Below, piece after piece: positions 44,007 through 53,754 of a stretch of 64,000 bases of DNA. Positions within the stretch are counted from its first letter, which is position 1. The number at the start of each line of letters is the position of its first letter. The notes beneath the pieces are model-generated. The model had not been told where the DNA came from, did not search any database, and saw nothing but the letters and a program-made list of their open reading frames with translations. The stretch is taken from the NCBI RefSeq assembly GCF_001613425.1, contig NZ_BDCI01000013.1, positions 62,001-126,000 of the forward strand. Reading direction: 5' to 3'. The position numbers were made by a program, and so were the translations under genes. Origin of the DNA: Nocardia vulneris. GTDB lineage: Bacteria; Actinomycetota; Actinomycetes; Mycobacteriales; Mycobacteriaceae.

Positions 44007-45197
44007 CTATGGGGTGCCGAGTGATTCGGCGATGCGGGCGGCCATGAGCGTCGCGATGCCCGACGGGCGTTGCGGATCGAGTCCGGTGAGCTCGGCGACC
44101 CGGTTCAGCCGGTAGGTGATCGTGTTGCGGTGCACGAACATCTCGCGGGCCACCGCATTCTGGTTGAAGTCGCGATCGATGAACAGGCCGAGGGTTTCGC
44201 GCAGCACCGGCTGATCCGCGAGCGGTTCGAGCAGGCCGACCAGGGCGGTCCTGGCCGGTTTCGCCGTCGCGACCAGGTATTCGAACATCATCGCCTGCCG
44301 GCGGCAGACCAACTCGGGCCAGCGGGTGCTCCGCGCGACCTCGGCCACGGCCTGCGCTTCCGCGTAGGCGGCGGGGATATCGGCGTGGTGCACCGCCGCC
44401 GCGACGCCGATCCACAACTGCGGCTGCCCGGCCGAGATCGCGGTGAGTTGCGCCGCCAGCGCGGCGACCGCGGCGTCTTCCTCGACGGCGGTGTCGTACG
44501 GGATGAGCGCGGTCCAGCCGCCGCCGTCACGGCGCAGGAAGGCGCCGGGCATGCCGTGAAAGGTGTTGCGCAGCAAAGTGACCGAGCCGGGGCTCGGGTC
44601 GCCCAGGCGCACGACCGCGATCAGGAACGCGGGCGCGATCGCGATGTCCTGGCCGGTCGCCCACTCGACCGGATCGCGCCCGTTGAGCAAGGCGTCGGCG
44701 ATCTCCCGGTGCCGTTCGATGATGTCCCAGCGGGGTTGGCGGATGTCCTCGACCACCGCGGCGGCGATCCGGGTGGTGATCAGGCCCAGATAGTCGTTGA
44801 GCTGAAAGGGCAACGCCGCGGGCAGCGGCGCCTGCTGCTCGGCCGACCACTGCTGCATCAGCTGCGACCACAGGAACGACACACCCAGGCGATAGTTGGT
44901 CATCGCTTCGGTGAGTTCCATGCCCTGCCGGACGAGACCCACCGCCCGATCCACGAGCGGTTGCGTCTCGGCTTCGGACGGCTCGACGCCGGTACGCGCG
45001 AACTCGAAGAACAGGTCGACGTTCAGTTCCGCGCCGGGCCGGAAGTCCGCGTCCATCAGGGTGGGCGACAACTGGTCGTACGGCGCGGCTCCGACGGTGA
45101 ATTCGCTGATCAAGGCGGCGGCGAGAGCGTGCAGGCGGGCGAGTACCGCATCGGGCGCGGTCGTGTTCTCGGCGTCCTCACGGTGCGGCACCGGCAT
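44007..45197 (-). CDS. PucR/CdaR-type transcriptional regulator
   Basis: 396 aa. The C-terminal PucR helix-turn-helix is clear (NQNAVAREMFVHRNTITYRL, then NRVAELTGLDP). The central part resembles the GGDEF-like domain of this family and the N-terminus is a helical sensory region. It stands alone, divergent from the secretory lipase gene across 417 bp, so the lipase is a possible target. Effector unknown. Confidence 0.88.
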   Translation of the reverse strand: MPVPHREDAENTTAPDAVLARLHALAAALISEFTVGAAPYDQLSPTLMDADFRPGAELNVDLFFEFARTGVEPSEAETQPLVDRAVGLVRQGMELTEAMTNYRLGVSFLWSQLMQQWSAEQQAPLPAALPFQLNDYLGLITTRIAAAVVEDIRQPRWDIIERHREIADALLNGRDPVEWATGQDIAIAPAFLIAVVRLGDPSPGSVTLLRNTFHGMPGAFLRRDGGGWTALIPYDTAVEEDAAVAALAAQLTAISAGQPQLWIGVAAAVHHADIPAAYAEAQAVAEVARSTRWPELVCRRQAMMFEYLVATAKPARTALVGLLEPLADQPVLRETLGLFIDRDFNQNAVAREMFVHRNTITYRLNRVAELTGLDPQRPSGIATLMAARIAESLGTP

Positions 45198-45614
45198 TCA
45201 CCCCTACTTCGGCAGAGTCGGAAACGTGCTGCTCGAATCATCACATCCGGGCGCGTGGCGGCCGCTGCGCAGCGTCGGCGGTGTCGGCCACGAAAGATCC
45301 GGCTGATCTCACCTGCACCGATTGTGCACAGTGGCGAGTGCCGGTCGCCCTTTTTCGGCGGGGTGCCGATTGACGAGGCAAACCGCGTGGTTTGGAATTG
45401 ATGGAGTACGACACAAGCGCATAGCGAATGTGGGGCTACTCATAGTGATACATTGCACCGCATTGCAGGAGTCGAGGTGAGGGACTCGCTGTATTCGTGG
45501 AGATCCGTGTTCGGCGCGTGATCGAACGGAACAGCGTCGAGTCGGCAATCTCGGCGGATCTTTCGCCATAACACTGATCGTTTCGTCGTGTGATCTCTCG
45601 TCGAGGAGTGCGCC
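45198..45614. other. Intergenic region between PucR and lipase genes
   Basis: No gene is supported here. It is less G+C-rich than its surroundings. It contains the dyad CAAACC-GCGT-GGTTTG (45379-45394) just after a TTGACG (45370-45375), which could be an operator over a promoter for the lipase. GAGGAG lies directly before the lipase ATG. Confidence 0.5.
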
Positions 45615-47024
45615 ATGCGTGTCGTCGGATTGCGGTACCTGTTGCGCCGGTGGTCGACCGTGCCGTTCGTGGTGTTGTGTGCGGTCAGCCTGGTGGCCAC
45701 CGCCGGGACGGTGGCGGCCGAACCGGTGCCCGTGCAGCCGGTGCTGCCGTTTCCCATCCCGCCGACGCCGCCGGAATTCGACCCGGCGTTCTATGAGCCG
45801 GACCCGGCCGTCGTGGCGGCCAAGAAGCCCGGCGAGATCATCGCGGCGCGCGAGGTCCACGTCTCGCTCTATTCGGTGCTGCCGTACAACGTCGACGCCT
45901 GGCAGTTGTCGTTCCGTTCCACCAACACCAGGGACGAACCGATCGCGGCGGTTACCACCGTGGTCAAACCTCGCGGCAACAACAACGGTGTGCCGCGCAA
46001 TCTGCTGTCCTATCAATTCGCCCCCGACTCCAGCGCGAAATACTGTTCACCGTCCTACGTGCTGCAATTGGCCTCGGTGCCGCCGAATATCACCGGGGCA
46101 CTGAATATTCCGGTCGAGTTCATCAACGCGATCACCACGGTCGGGCTGGGCTGGGCTCTGAACATGCCCGATTACGACGGCCCCGACATGGCCTTCGGCG
46201 CGGGTCCGCTCAATGCGCGGATCACGCTGGACAGCATCCGCGCCGCGGAGAACTTCGATCTGCTCGGACTCGAAGGGGCCGCCACCAAAGTGGGTCTGCT
46301 CGGCTACTCCGGCGGTGCTATCGCTACCGGTCACGCGGCCGAACTCAAGGCGTCCTATGCACCGGAACTCAATGTCGTCGGTTCGGCGATGGGCGGCATC
46401 CCCGCCGACCTGGTCCGGATGATCAAGCTGGCCAGCAACAATGCCGGCTCCGGCCTGCTGCTGTCGGGCATGCTGTCCGCCGCGCGCGAATATCCGGACC
46501 TGGCACAGTATTACGACCAGCACATGAACGGCTTCGGTAAAGCGATGGCGGCGGTGAAGGCCCCGTTCTGCCTGTGGTCGGCCGCGGTGCTGCCGTTCGT
46601 GAACCTGCCGGGCCTGTTCGACAGCCCGGACGTGTTCAGCGATCCGGTGCCCGCCGCGGTGTTCGAGAAGCTGCGGATGGGTCACTCGACTCCTGATATG
46701 CCGGTCTTCATGTTCCAGGCCAATCCCGACTGGATCGTGCCGGTCGGCCCGGTCAACGACCTCTACGCGCACTACTGCGAGGACCCGAACGCCCGCGTCG
46801 AATACATGCGCGACAACTTCAGCGAGCACTTCTCCTTGCTGGCGATCGCGTGGGCGAAGGAGACCACCTGGCTGAAGGACCGCTTCGACGGGGTGCCGGT
46901 GCAGCAGGGCTGCGTCTTCAACGACGTCGGATCGATGGCGCTGGACCCGGCGACCTGGCCCGAATGGCTGCGCAAGGTCGCCACCTTCGTCCCCGCGGTC
47001 TTCCAGTACCCGATCGGGAACTGA
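45615..47024 (+). CDS. Secretory lipase (LIP family)
   Basis: 469-aa exported alpha/beta hydrolase. Sec signal peptide: RYLLRRWSTVPFVVLCAVSL followed by ATAGTVAAEP with an AxA-like site near residue 36. The nucleophile elbow is LGYSGGAIATGHAAEL (GYSGG). An Asp in FQANPDWIVPVG and a His in FSEHFSLLAIAW are good candidates for the rest of the triad. The LIP family, first described in Candida albicans, is common in Nocardia. It probably releases fatty acids from exogenous lipids. Confidence 0.9.
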   Translation: MRVVGLRYLLRRWSTVPFVVLCAVSLVATAGTVAAEPVPVQPVLPFPIPPTPPEFDPAFYEPDPAVVAAKKPGEIIAAREVHVSLYSVLPYNVDAWQLSFRSTNTRDEPIAAVTTVVKPRGNNNGVPRNLLSYQFAPDSSAKYCSPSYVLQLASVPPNITGALNIPVEFINAITTVGLGWALNMPDYDGPDMAFGAGPLNARITLDSIRAAENFDLLGLEGAATKVGLLGYSGGAIATGHAAELKASYAPELNVVGSAMGGIPADLVRMIKLASNNAGSGLLLSGMLSAAREYPDLAQYYDQHMNGFGKAMAAVKAPFCLWSAAVLPFVNLPGLFDSPDVFSDPVPAAVFEKLRMGHSTPDMPVFMFQANPDWIVPVGPVNDLYAHYCEDPNARVEYMRDNFSEHFSLLAIAWAKETTWLKDRFDGVPVQQGCVFNDVGSMALDPATWPEWLRKVATFVPAVFQYPIGN

Positions 47025-47154
47025 CCCGGCCGCCGACCCGCGTGGGGAGACACGCCTGCCGGGAATAGCCGAACACCGTCACCGGGTTCTGGTTGGTGGG
47101 TGAGTCGTAGCTCACTGGGGGGACACCCCGCAGATACGCAGGTCAACGCTGGGA

Positions 47155-47160
47155 TAGGCT
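47155..47160 (+). promoter_or_regulatory. -10-like element TAGGCT before iscS
   Basis: TAGGCT is 9 nt upstream of ATG 47170 (12 nt from the second in-frame ATG). No Shine-Dalgarno is seen, suggesting a short-leader or leaderless transcript. Confidence 0.4.
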
Positions 47161-47169
47161 TTCTAGGTC

Positions 47170-48399
47170 ATGATGGCGGGTTTTTCGGGTCCGGAGCACA
47201 GTGCGGCGCCCCAGACGGTCTACCTCGATCATGCGGCCACCACGCCGATGGTGCCTGCCGCCATCGAGGCGATGACGGCTGCGCTCGGGCTGGTGGGGAA
47301 CGCGTCGTCGCTGCACGGCTCGGGCCGTGCCGCCCGCCGCACGCTGGAGGAGGCGCGCGAATCGATCGCCGCCGATCTGGGCGCCCGGCCCTCGGAGGTC
47401 ATCTTCACCTCCGGTGGTACCGAGAGCGACAACCTGGCGGTCAAGGGCATCTACTGGGCCCGCCGCGACGCCGAGCCGCGCCGGACCCGGATCATTGCGA
47501 GTTCGATCGAGCATCACGCGGTGATCGACGCCGTCGAGTGGCTGGAACAGCACGAAGGCGCGCGGGTGACCTGGCTGCCGGTGGACGCCGAGGGCGTGGT
47601 CTCGCCGCGCACACTGCGCGCCGCGCTCGCCGCCGACCCCGGCGACGTCGCGCTCGTCACCGTGATGTGGGCGAACAACGAGGTCGGCAGCATCCAGCCG
47701 ATCGGCGAATTGGCCTCCGTGGCACAGGAATTCGGCGTACCCATGCACAGCGACGCGGTGCAGGCCGCGGCGCAGCTGCCGATCGATTTCGCCGCGAGCA
47801 ACCTCTCGGCGGCGAGCTTCGCCGGGCACAAGGTCGGCGGCCCGCACGGCATCGGCGTGCTGCTGCTGGGCCGGGAGGTGCCCTGTGTGCCACTGCTGCA
47901 CGGCGGCGGGCACGAGCGCGACCTGCGTTCCGGGACCTCCGATATCGCCGCCGCGGTCGGCCTGGCCACCGCACTGCGCCATACCGTGCGCGAATTGCCC
48001 ACGCGCACCGCGGAACTGACCACCCTGCGGGACGGTCTGATCGACGGCGTCCAGGCCATCGAGCCGGACGCGGTGCTCAACGGCGCCCCCGGCGAGCGGC
48101 GGCTGCCCGGCAACGCGCACTTCACTTTCCCCGGCTGCGAAGGTGATTCGCTGCTGATGCTGCTCGACGCGGCGGGGGTGGAATGCTCGACCGGCTCGGC
48201 GTGCACCGCCGGTGTCGCGTCGCCGAGTCACGTGCTGATCGCCATGGGCGTCGAACCGTGGCAGGCCCGCGGCTCGTTGCGATTCTCGTTGGGGCACACC
48301 TCGACCCGCGCCGAGGTGGACCGATTGTTGGAGGTGCTGCCCCAGGTGGTGCAGCGGGCCAGGGCCGCGGGTCTGGCCGGTGCGAAGGGAGGTGTTTGA
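47170..48399 (+). CDS. iscS: Cysteine desulfurase
   Basis: 409-aa PLP enzyme that removes sulfur from cysteine and hands it to partners such as MnmA. Seen: YLDHAATTPMVPAAIE at the N-terminus, the PLP lysine in SFAGHKVGGPHGIGVL, and the active-site Cys loop VECSTGSACTAGVASPSH. It overlaps mnmA by 1 nt (TGATG), so the two act together in tRNA 2-thiolation. Matches Rv3025c. Two ATGs in a row (47170, 47173) are possible starts. Confidence 0.96.
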   Translation: MMAGFSGPEHSAAPQTVYLDHAATTPMVPAAIEAMTAALGLVGNASSLHGSGRAARRTLEEARESIAADLGARPSEVIFTSGGTESDNLAVKGIYWARRDAEPRRTRIIASSIEHHAVIDAVEWLEQHEGARVTWLPVDAEGVVSPRTLRAALAADPGDVALVTVMWANNEVGSIQPIGELASVAQEFGVPMHSDAVQAAAQLPIDFAASNLSAASFAGHKVGGPHGIGVLLLGREVPCVPLLHGGGHERDLRSGTSDIAAAVGLATALRHTVRELPTRTAELTTLRDGLIDGVQAIEPDAVLNGAPGERRLPGNAHFTFPGCEGDSLLMLLDAAGVECSTGSACTAGVASPSHVLIAMGVEPWQARGSLRFSLGHTSTRAEVDRLLEVLPQVVQRARAAGLAGAKGGV

Positions 48400-49520
48400 T
48401 GCGGGTACTCGCCGCGATGAGTGGTGGTGTCGATTCGGCAGTGGCGGCGGCGCGTGCGGTCGACGCGGGTCACGAGGTGGTCGGCGTGCATCTGGCACTG
48501 TCCGCGACGCCCGGCACGCTGCGGACCGGCTCGCGGGGTTGCTGCTCGAAGGAGGACGCGGGCGATGCCCGGCGTGCCGCCGACGTGCTCGGCATCCCGT
48601 TCTACGTCTGGGATTTCGCGGATCGCTTCAAGGAAGACGTGATCGACGATTTCGTCGCCGCCTACGCGGCGGGGGAGACGCCGAACCCGTGCCTGCGCTG
48701 CAACGAGAAGATCAAGTTCTCGGCGCTGGCCGACCGCGCGGTGGCGCTCGGCTTCGACGCCGTGGTCACCGGGCACTACGCGCGCCTCGACGACGGTGTG
48801 CTGCGCCGCGCCGTGGACGCCGACAAGGACCAGTCCTACGTGCTCGCCGTGCTGAACGCCGAGCAGCTCTCGCGCGCCATGTTCCCGGTGGGCGACACCC
48901 CGAAGCCGCGAATCCGCGAGGAGGCCGCCGAGCGCGGGCTGGCCGTCGCGAACAAGCCCGACTCCCATGACATCTGCTTCATTCCCTCCGGCGACACCCG
49001 CGCCTTCCTCGGCGCGAAGATCGGCATCCGGCCCGGCGCGGTGGTCGACGCCGACGGGCAGGTGCTCGGCGAACACGAGGGCGTGCACGGGTTCACGATC
49101 GGCCAGCGCAAGGGACTCGGCCTGCCGGGCCCGGCGGCCGACGGCAAGCCGCGCTACGTGACGGGCATCGACCCCGATTCCGGCACCGTCCGGGTCGGCT
49201 CGGCCGAGGACCTCCAGGTGTGGACCGTCGACGCCGAGCGCGCCATCTGGACCTCGGGTACCGCGCCCGCGGGGCCGATCGAGTGCGTCGCGCAGGTGCG
49301 CGCGCACGGTGGCACCGCGCCCGCGATCGCCGAGGCCGTCGGCACCGGGCTCACAGTGCGTTTGCGCGCGCCGCTGACCGGTGTCGCCCGCGGTCAGGCG
49401 GTCGTCCTGTACCGCCCGGACGAGCAGGGTGACGAAGTGCTCGGCAGCGGCACCATTTCCGGTACCGGTGGAGCGGACAGCACCGCCGCGAACAGCGAAG
49501 CCGCCTCCGCGACACGATGA
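48399..49520 (+). CDS. mnmA: tRNA-specific 2-thiouridylase MnmA
   Basis: 373 aa. Adenylates and thiolates the wobble uridine of Lys, Glu and Gln tRNAs. PP-loop AMSGGVDSAVAAARA at residues 6-20, catalytic Cys in the NPCLRCN loop (about 102), second Cys in SHDICFIPSGDTRAFL (about 195), and a C-terminal beta-barrel domain. The region around residues 45-50 (GSRGCCSKED) is typical of actinobacterial members. Translationally coupled to iscS. Start MRVLAAMSGG with GGAGG upstream. Confidence 0.96.
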   Translation: MRVLAAMSGGVDSAVAAARAVDAGHEVVGVHLALSATPGTLRTGSRGCCSKEDAGDARRAADVLGIPFYVWDFADRFKEDVIDDFVAAYAAGETPNPCLRCNEKIKFSALADRAVALGFDAVVTGHYARLDDGVLRRAVDADKDQSYVLAVLNAEQLSRAMFPVGDTPKPRIREEAAERGLAVANKPDSHDICFIPSGDTRAFLGAKIGIRPGAVVDADGQVLGEHEGVHGFTIGQRKGLGLPGPAADGKPRYVTGIDPDSGTVRVGSAEDLQVWTVDAERAIWTSGTAPAGPIECVAQVRAHGGTAPAIAEAVGTGLTVRLRAPLTGVARGQAVVLYRPDEQGDEVLGSGTISGTGGADSTAANSEAASATR

Positions 49521-49526
49521 TTCGCG

Positions 49527-49554
49527 CCGCGGCGGCGGTATCGTGCCGCCGCGG
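49527..49554 (+). terminator. Hairpin after mnmA
   Basis: CCGCGGCGGC and GCCGCCGCGG (10-bp arms, 8-nt loop) lie just after the stop. No U-tract. Confidence 0.55.
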
Positions 49555-49677
49555 TATCGATGTCCGCGGCGTTTCGTGGAATTCGCTGGGCGCGCACAAT
49601 GATCGGAGCGCATCGGGGACCGGTGTGCGCACATGATGATCGACCGACGGAAACGGGCAACGGTGTATCAGGACGGC

Positions 49678-50739
49678 ATGGGCGAGGGACGCGACAGCGA
49701 AGCCGACGGCGAGCCCGCGGCTCGCCCCCTCTTGCGCGGCGGTATCGCGACGGGCGTCGGTTCGTGGCCGGGCACCGACCCGCGGGAAGCCGCCGCGACC
49801 ATCCTCGGCGAGCTGCCGGAGCTACCGCACCTGGCGGAGCTGCCGGGGCGGGGCGCAGGCGCAGATCTGATCGGGCGCATGTCGGCTCTGCTGGTGGACA
49901 TGCGCTTCGACACCACAACCCGCGGTTACCGGCTCGCGCCGCGGCCGGGTGCGCTGTCCAGGCGGGCCCGCGACCTGCTGCGCGCCGACCTAGACGCGCT
50001 CGAAGAGGTCTGGGAGACAACGGGTTCGAGTGGGCCGATCAAGTTACAGGTCGCGGGTCCGCTGACGCTGGCGGCGCAGGTGGAACTGCCGCACGGGCAC
50101 CTGGTGCTCACCGATTCCGGTGCGCTGCGCGATCTTTCGGAGTCGCTGGCCGAGGGGCTGCGCGAGCACGTCGCGGAGGTGCGTAAACGGCTCGGCGCGC
50201 AAGTGCTGCTGCAAGTGGACGAACCGTCGTTGACGGCGGTGCTCGACGGATCGCTGCGCGGTGTCAGCGTGCTGGACACGGTGCGCGCCATGCCGGAACC
50301 CGAAGCGCTCGCCACGCTCGACTCCGTGCTCGCGGCGCAGTCCGCGCCGGTGCTGCTGCACAGCTGTGCCGCCCCGCCCGCGCTCGGCTTCCTGCGCCGA
50401 ACCAGCGCGGCCGCAATCGGATTCGATCTGGCCACGATCGGCACGAAGGAACTCGACCCGGTGGGCGAGCTGCTCGACGCCGGCAAACATCTGGTACTCG
50501 GTGCGGTGCCCACCACCCCCGCCCCCGTCATGCCGGGCTGGCGCGCGCTCGCCGAACCCGGTGTCCGCCTGGTCGATCGGCTCGGCTTCCCCCGCTCGAC
50601 CCTGGCGACCCAGATCCTGATCAGCCCGGCGTGCGGCCTGGGTAACGCACCACTGACCTGGGCCCGCCAGGCCCTGAGCCGCGCCGCCGAGGTCGCGCGC
50701 GCCTACGCGGAGGACCCGGAGTCCCTCACCTTCGAGTGA
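49678..50739 (+). CDS. MetE-like (cobalamin-independent methionine synthase C-terminal type) protein, Rv3015c-like
   Basis: 353-aa barrel protein related to the catalytic half of MetE and to UROD. The opening GIATGVGSWPGTDPREAA is a family signature. The later LQVDEPSLTAVL and LLHSCAAPPALGFL contain the Asp/Glu and Cys that in MetE help to bind zinc and homocysteine, although the set looks incomplete. Methyl acceptor and donor unknown; it is too short to be a full MetE. ATG 49678 is preferred to an upstream ATG at 49633. The gene ends 4 nt into the frame preceding ligA. Confidence 0.8.
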   Translation: MGEGRDSEADGEPAARPLLRGGIATGVGSWPGTDPREAAATILGELPELPHLAELPGRGAGADLIGRMSALLVDMRFDTTTRGYRLAPRPGALSRRARDLLRADLDALEEVWETTGSSGPIKLQVAGPLTLAAQVELPHGHLVLTDSGALRDLSESLAEGLREHVAEVRKRLGAQVLLQVDEPSLTAVLDGSLRGVSVLDTVRAMPEPEALATLDSVLAAQSAPVLLHSCAAPPALGFLRRTSAAAIGFDLATIGTKELDPVGELLDAGKHLVLGAVPTTPAPVMPGWRALAEPGVRLVDRLGFPRSTLATQILISPACGLGNAPLTWARQALSRAAEVARAYAEDPESLTFE

Positions 50740-50806
50740 GGTGCGGGGCGCCGACGCGGGGCCGCGACGTGCGCGAACACTGCCGTGAGATGTCGGTGGC
50801 CTCGGC

Positions 50807-50812
50807 TAATGT
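50807..50812 (+). promoter_or_regulatory. -10 element TAATGT of ligA
   Basis: TAATGT is close to consensus and ends 7 nt before the GTG start of ligA. This predicts transcription starting at or within a base of the start codon, i.e. a leaderless mRNA. Confidence 0.55.
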
Positions 50813-50819
50813 GCGTTGG

Positions 50820-52949
50820 GTGAGTGACAGCAGTGCGGTGGACAACGACACGAACGCACCCGCCCCGGCGACGGCCGAGCAACGCGTGCAGTGGCAGCAG
50901 CTGGCGGACGAGGTGCGCGAGCATCAGTTCCGCTACTACGTGCGCGACTCGCCGATCATCACCGACGGCGAATTCGACACGCTGCTGCGCCGCCTGCAGG
51001 CCATGGAGGAGCAGCACCCTGACCTGCTCACTCCGGATTCGCCGACCCAGTTGGTCGGCGGCGGGTTCGCGACCGACTTCACCGCGGTCGACCACCTGGA
51101 GCGGATGCTGTCGCTGGACAACGTGTTCGACTTCGACGAGCTGCGCACCTGGGCGAGCCGCGTCGAGGCCGAGACCGGGCCCGATCTGCACTATCTGTGC
51201 GAGGTGAAGATCGATGGCGTCGCACTGAACCTGGTGTACGAGAACGGGCGGCTGGTGCGCGGGGCGACCCGCGGTGACGGGCGCACGGGCGAGGACGTCA
51301 CGCTCAACGCGCGCACCATCGAGGACATCCCGGGCGAGCTGACGCCCAGCGCCGAGTTCCCGATCCCGGCCTTGCTCGAGGTGCGCGGCGAGGCGTACAT
51401 GCGGCTCGAGGACTTCGAGACGCTCAACGCGGCCATCGTGGCCGAGGGCAAACCGCCGTACGCGAATCCGCGCAACACCGCGGCCGGCTCGCTGCGGCAG
51501 AAGGACCCGGCGGTCACCGCACGCCGCCGGCTGCGGATGATCTGCCACGGCTTCGGCCGCATCGAGGGCTATGCTCCGGCTTCGCAGCACGAGGCCTATC
51601 GGGCGCTGGCGGCCTGGGGCCTGCCGGTGTCCGAGCACACCAAGCTGGTGCAGGGCATCGACGCCGTCATCGAACGCGTCGCGTACTGGGGCGAGCATCG
51701 CCACGATATCGAGCACGAGATCGACGGGCAGGTCGTCAAGATCGACGAGATGGCCCTGCAGCGCAGGCTCGGGTCCACCTCGCGCGCGCCACGCTGGGCG
51801 ATCGCCTACAAGTATCCGCCGGAGGAGGCGACGACCAAGCTGCTGAACATCGAGGTGAACGTCGGCCGCACCGGCCGGGTCACCCCGTTCGCGGTGATGG
51901 AGCCGGTGTCCATCGCGGGATCGACGGTCTCGATGGCCACGCTGCACAACGCGTCGGAGGTCGAACGCAAGGGCGTGCTGATCGGCGACACGGTCACCAT
52001 CCGCAAGGCGGGCGACGTGATTCCCGAGGTGCTGGGTCCGGTGGTGGACGCGCGCACCGGCGCGGAGCGCGCATTCGTGATGCCGACGCACTGCCCGGCC
52101 TGCGGCACCGAATTGGCCCCGCAGAAGGAGGGCGACGCCGATATCCGCTGCCCGAACCAGCAGTTCTGTCCCGCCCAGCTGCGTGAGCGGGTGTTCCACG
52201 TGGCGGGTCGCGGCGCGTTCGATATCGAGTCGCTCGGGTACGAGGCGGCGAACGATCTGCTGAAGTCGGGGGTGATCACCGACGAGGGTGATCTGTTCGA
52301 CCTCGATGAATCCCGCTTGCTGGCCACCACGCTGTTCGCCAACAAGGACGGCGGGTTGTCCGCGAACGGCCGCCGCCTCCTGGACAACCTGGACGCGGCC
52401 AAGAGCCGGCCGCTGTGGCGGGTGCTGGTGGCGTTGTCGATCCGGCACGTCGGGCCCACCGCCGCACGGGTATTGGCGCGGGAGTTCGGCAGTCTCGACC
52501 GGATCCAGGACGCCTCGGCCGAGGAGCTGGCCGCCGCCGACGGGGTCGGGCCCACCATCGCGGCGGCGGTCGCGGAATGGTTCACCGTCGAATGGCATCG
52601 CGCGATCGTCGGCAAGTGGCGCGCCGCGGGCGTGCGGATGGCCGACGAGCGCGACGAGTCCATTGAGCGCACGCTCGAAGGGCTCTCCATCGTCGTCACC
52701 GGCTCGCTGGACGGGTTCTCCCGCGACGGCGCGAAGGAGGCCATTCTGGTGCGTGGCGGCAAGGCGGCGGGTTCGGTGTCGAAGAAGACCGCGTTCGTGG
52801 TGATCGGTGATGCGCCGGGCTCGAAGGCGGCCAAGGCGGAGGAACTCGGGGTGCCGATCCTCGACGAGGACGGGTTCCGGTTGCTGCTGGAGGCGGGGCC
52901 GGACGCGGTGACGCCGCAGTCCGAAACCGAGTCCGAACCGGAAGAGTAA
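50820..52949 (+). CDS. ligA: NAD-dependent DNA ligase
   Basis: 709 aa; essential enzyme that seals nicks in replication and repair. Order: Ia domain (HQFRYYVRDSPIITDGEFD), nucleotidyltransferase domain with the catalytic lysine in CEVKIDGVALNL (about 124), OB fold, Cys4 zinc finger (HCPACGTEL ... IRCPNQQFCPAQ), helix-hairpin-helix region, and a C-terminal BRCT domain (about 620-695). The GTG at 50820 is chosen because a -10 element lies 7 nt upstream; in-frame sequence before it overlaps the preceding gene. Confidence 0.97.
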   Translation: MSDSSAVDNDTNAPAPATAEQRVQWQQLADEVREHQFRYYVRDSPIITDGEFDTLLRRLQAMEEQHPDLLTPDSPTQLVGGGFATDFTAVDHLERMLSLDNVFDFDELRTWASRVEAETGPDLHYLCEVKIDGVALNLVYENGRLVRGATRGDGRTGEDVTLNARTIEDIPGELTPSAEFPIPALLEVRGEAYMRLEDFETLNAAIVAEGKPPYANPRNTAAGSLRQKDPAVTARRRLRMICHGFGRIEGYAPASQHEAYRALAAWGLPVSEHTKLVQGIDAVIERVAYWGEHRHDIEHEIDGQVVKIDEMALQRRLGSTSRAPRWAIAYKYPPEEATTKLLNIEVNVGRTGRVTPFAVMEPVSIAGSTVSMATLHNASEVERKGVLIGDTVTIRKAGDVIPEVLGPVVDARTGAERAFVMPTHCPACGTELAPQKEGDADIRCPNQQFCPAQLRERVFHVAGRGAFDIESLGYEAANDLLKSGVITDEGDLFDLDESRLLATTLFANKDGGLSANGRRLLDNLDAAKSRPLWRVLVALSIRHVGPTAARVLAREFGSLDRIQDASAEELAAADGVGPTIAAAVAEWFTVEWHRAIVGKWRAAGVRMADERDESIERTLEGLSIVVTGSLDGFSRDGAKEAILVRGGKAAGSVSKKTAFVVIGDAPGSKAAKAEELGVPILDEDGFRLLLEAGPDAVTPQSETESEPEE

Positions 52950-52997
52950 GCAGGACAGCCGGTTTCGGCCGGGCGCGAAGTGCGCGCCGCCGCACCC

Positions 52998-53025
52998 TTG
53001 ACCTGAACCTATCTCGAGGTATGAG
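52998..53025 (+). promoter_or_regulatory. Promoter with MerR-like dyad before the SDR gene
   Basis: TTGACC (52998-53003) and TATGAG (53020-53025) form a possible -35/-10 pair. The spacer carries ACCT and AGGT half-sites 12 bp apart, the layout used by MerR-family activators. AGGAGG and the ATG follow. No MerR gene is in the window. Confidence 0.45.
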
Positions 53026-53058
53026 GATCAACTGGTAGGGCACTACCAGGAGGTCATC

Positions 53059-53754
53059 ATGGCTCGTCGTACCGCACTGATCACCGGCGCCTCCGCCGGA
53101 TTCGGCCGGGCGCTCGCACACGCGCTCGCGCATCGGGGCTGGCGGGTGATCGGGACGGCCCGGGACGCCGAACGGCTCGCCTGGGTAGCCGCGGAGCTCG
53201 GGGCCGCCTTCGTCGCCGTCCCTGGCGATGTGACCGACCCGGCGCACCGTGCGGAACTGGCCGAAGTAGCCAGTGGTGCAGGAGAACTCGCGCTGGTGGT
53301 GAACAACGCGAGCGCACTCGGACCGAGCCCGCTGGTCCGCCTCGCCGACTATCCGCTCGACGAACTAGAGCTGGTGTACCGGACCAATGTCGTCGCGCCG
53401 CTCGCCGTGGTGCAGTTCGCGCTGCCGCTGCTGGCGGCGGACGGCAGCGTGGTGAACCTCAGTTCGGACGCCGCGCTCGAACCGTATCCGGAATGGGGCG
53501 GCTACGGTTCGTCGAAGGCGGCGCTCGACCAGCTCACCGCGATTCTGGGCGCCGAGCACCCGCAATTGTCGATCTACGCGTTCGATCCGGGCGATATGCG
53601 GACTGCGATGCACCAGGCGGCCTTCCCTGGTGACGACATCTCCGACCGTCCCGAACCCGAGACCGTGGTCCCGGCGCTGCTGCGACTGCTCGACGAGAAA
53701 CCCAAGAACGGGCGCTACGCCGCCGCCGATTTCGCGGTAGGGCACCGGTCATGA
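53059..53754 (+). CDS. Short-chain dehydrogenase/reductase
   Basis: 231-aa Rossmann-fold oxidoreductase. NAD(P) motif TGASAGFGRALA at residues 9-20, NNAS at about 81, catalytic Ser in VVNLSSDAAL and YGSSK (Tyr-x3-Lys) at about 151. The Arg after the glycine motif (GTARDAERL) suggests NADPH. Preceded by AGGAGG. The stop overlaps the QueA-like start by 4 nt (ATGA), so the two act in one operon. Substrate unknown. Confidence 0.9.
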   Translation: MARRTALITGASAGFGRALAHALAHRGWRVIGTARDAERLAWVAAELGAAFVAVPGDVTDPAHRAELAEVASGAGELALVVNNASALGPSPLVRLADYPLDELELVYRTNVVAPLAVVQFALPLLAADGSVVNLSSDAALEPYPEWGGYGSSKAALDQLTAILGAEHPQLSIYAFDPGDMRTAMHQAAFPGDDISDRPEPETVVPALLRLLDEKPKNGRYAAADFAVGHRS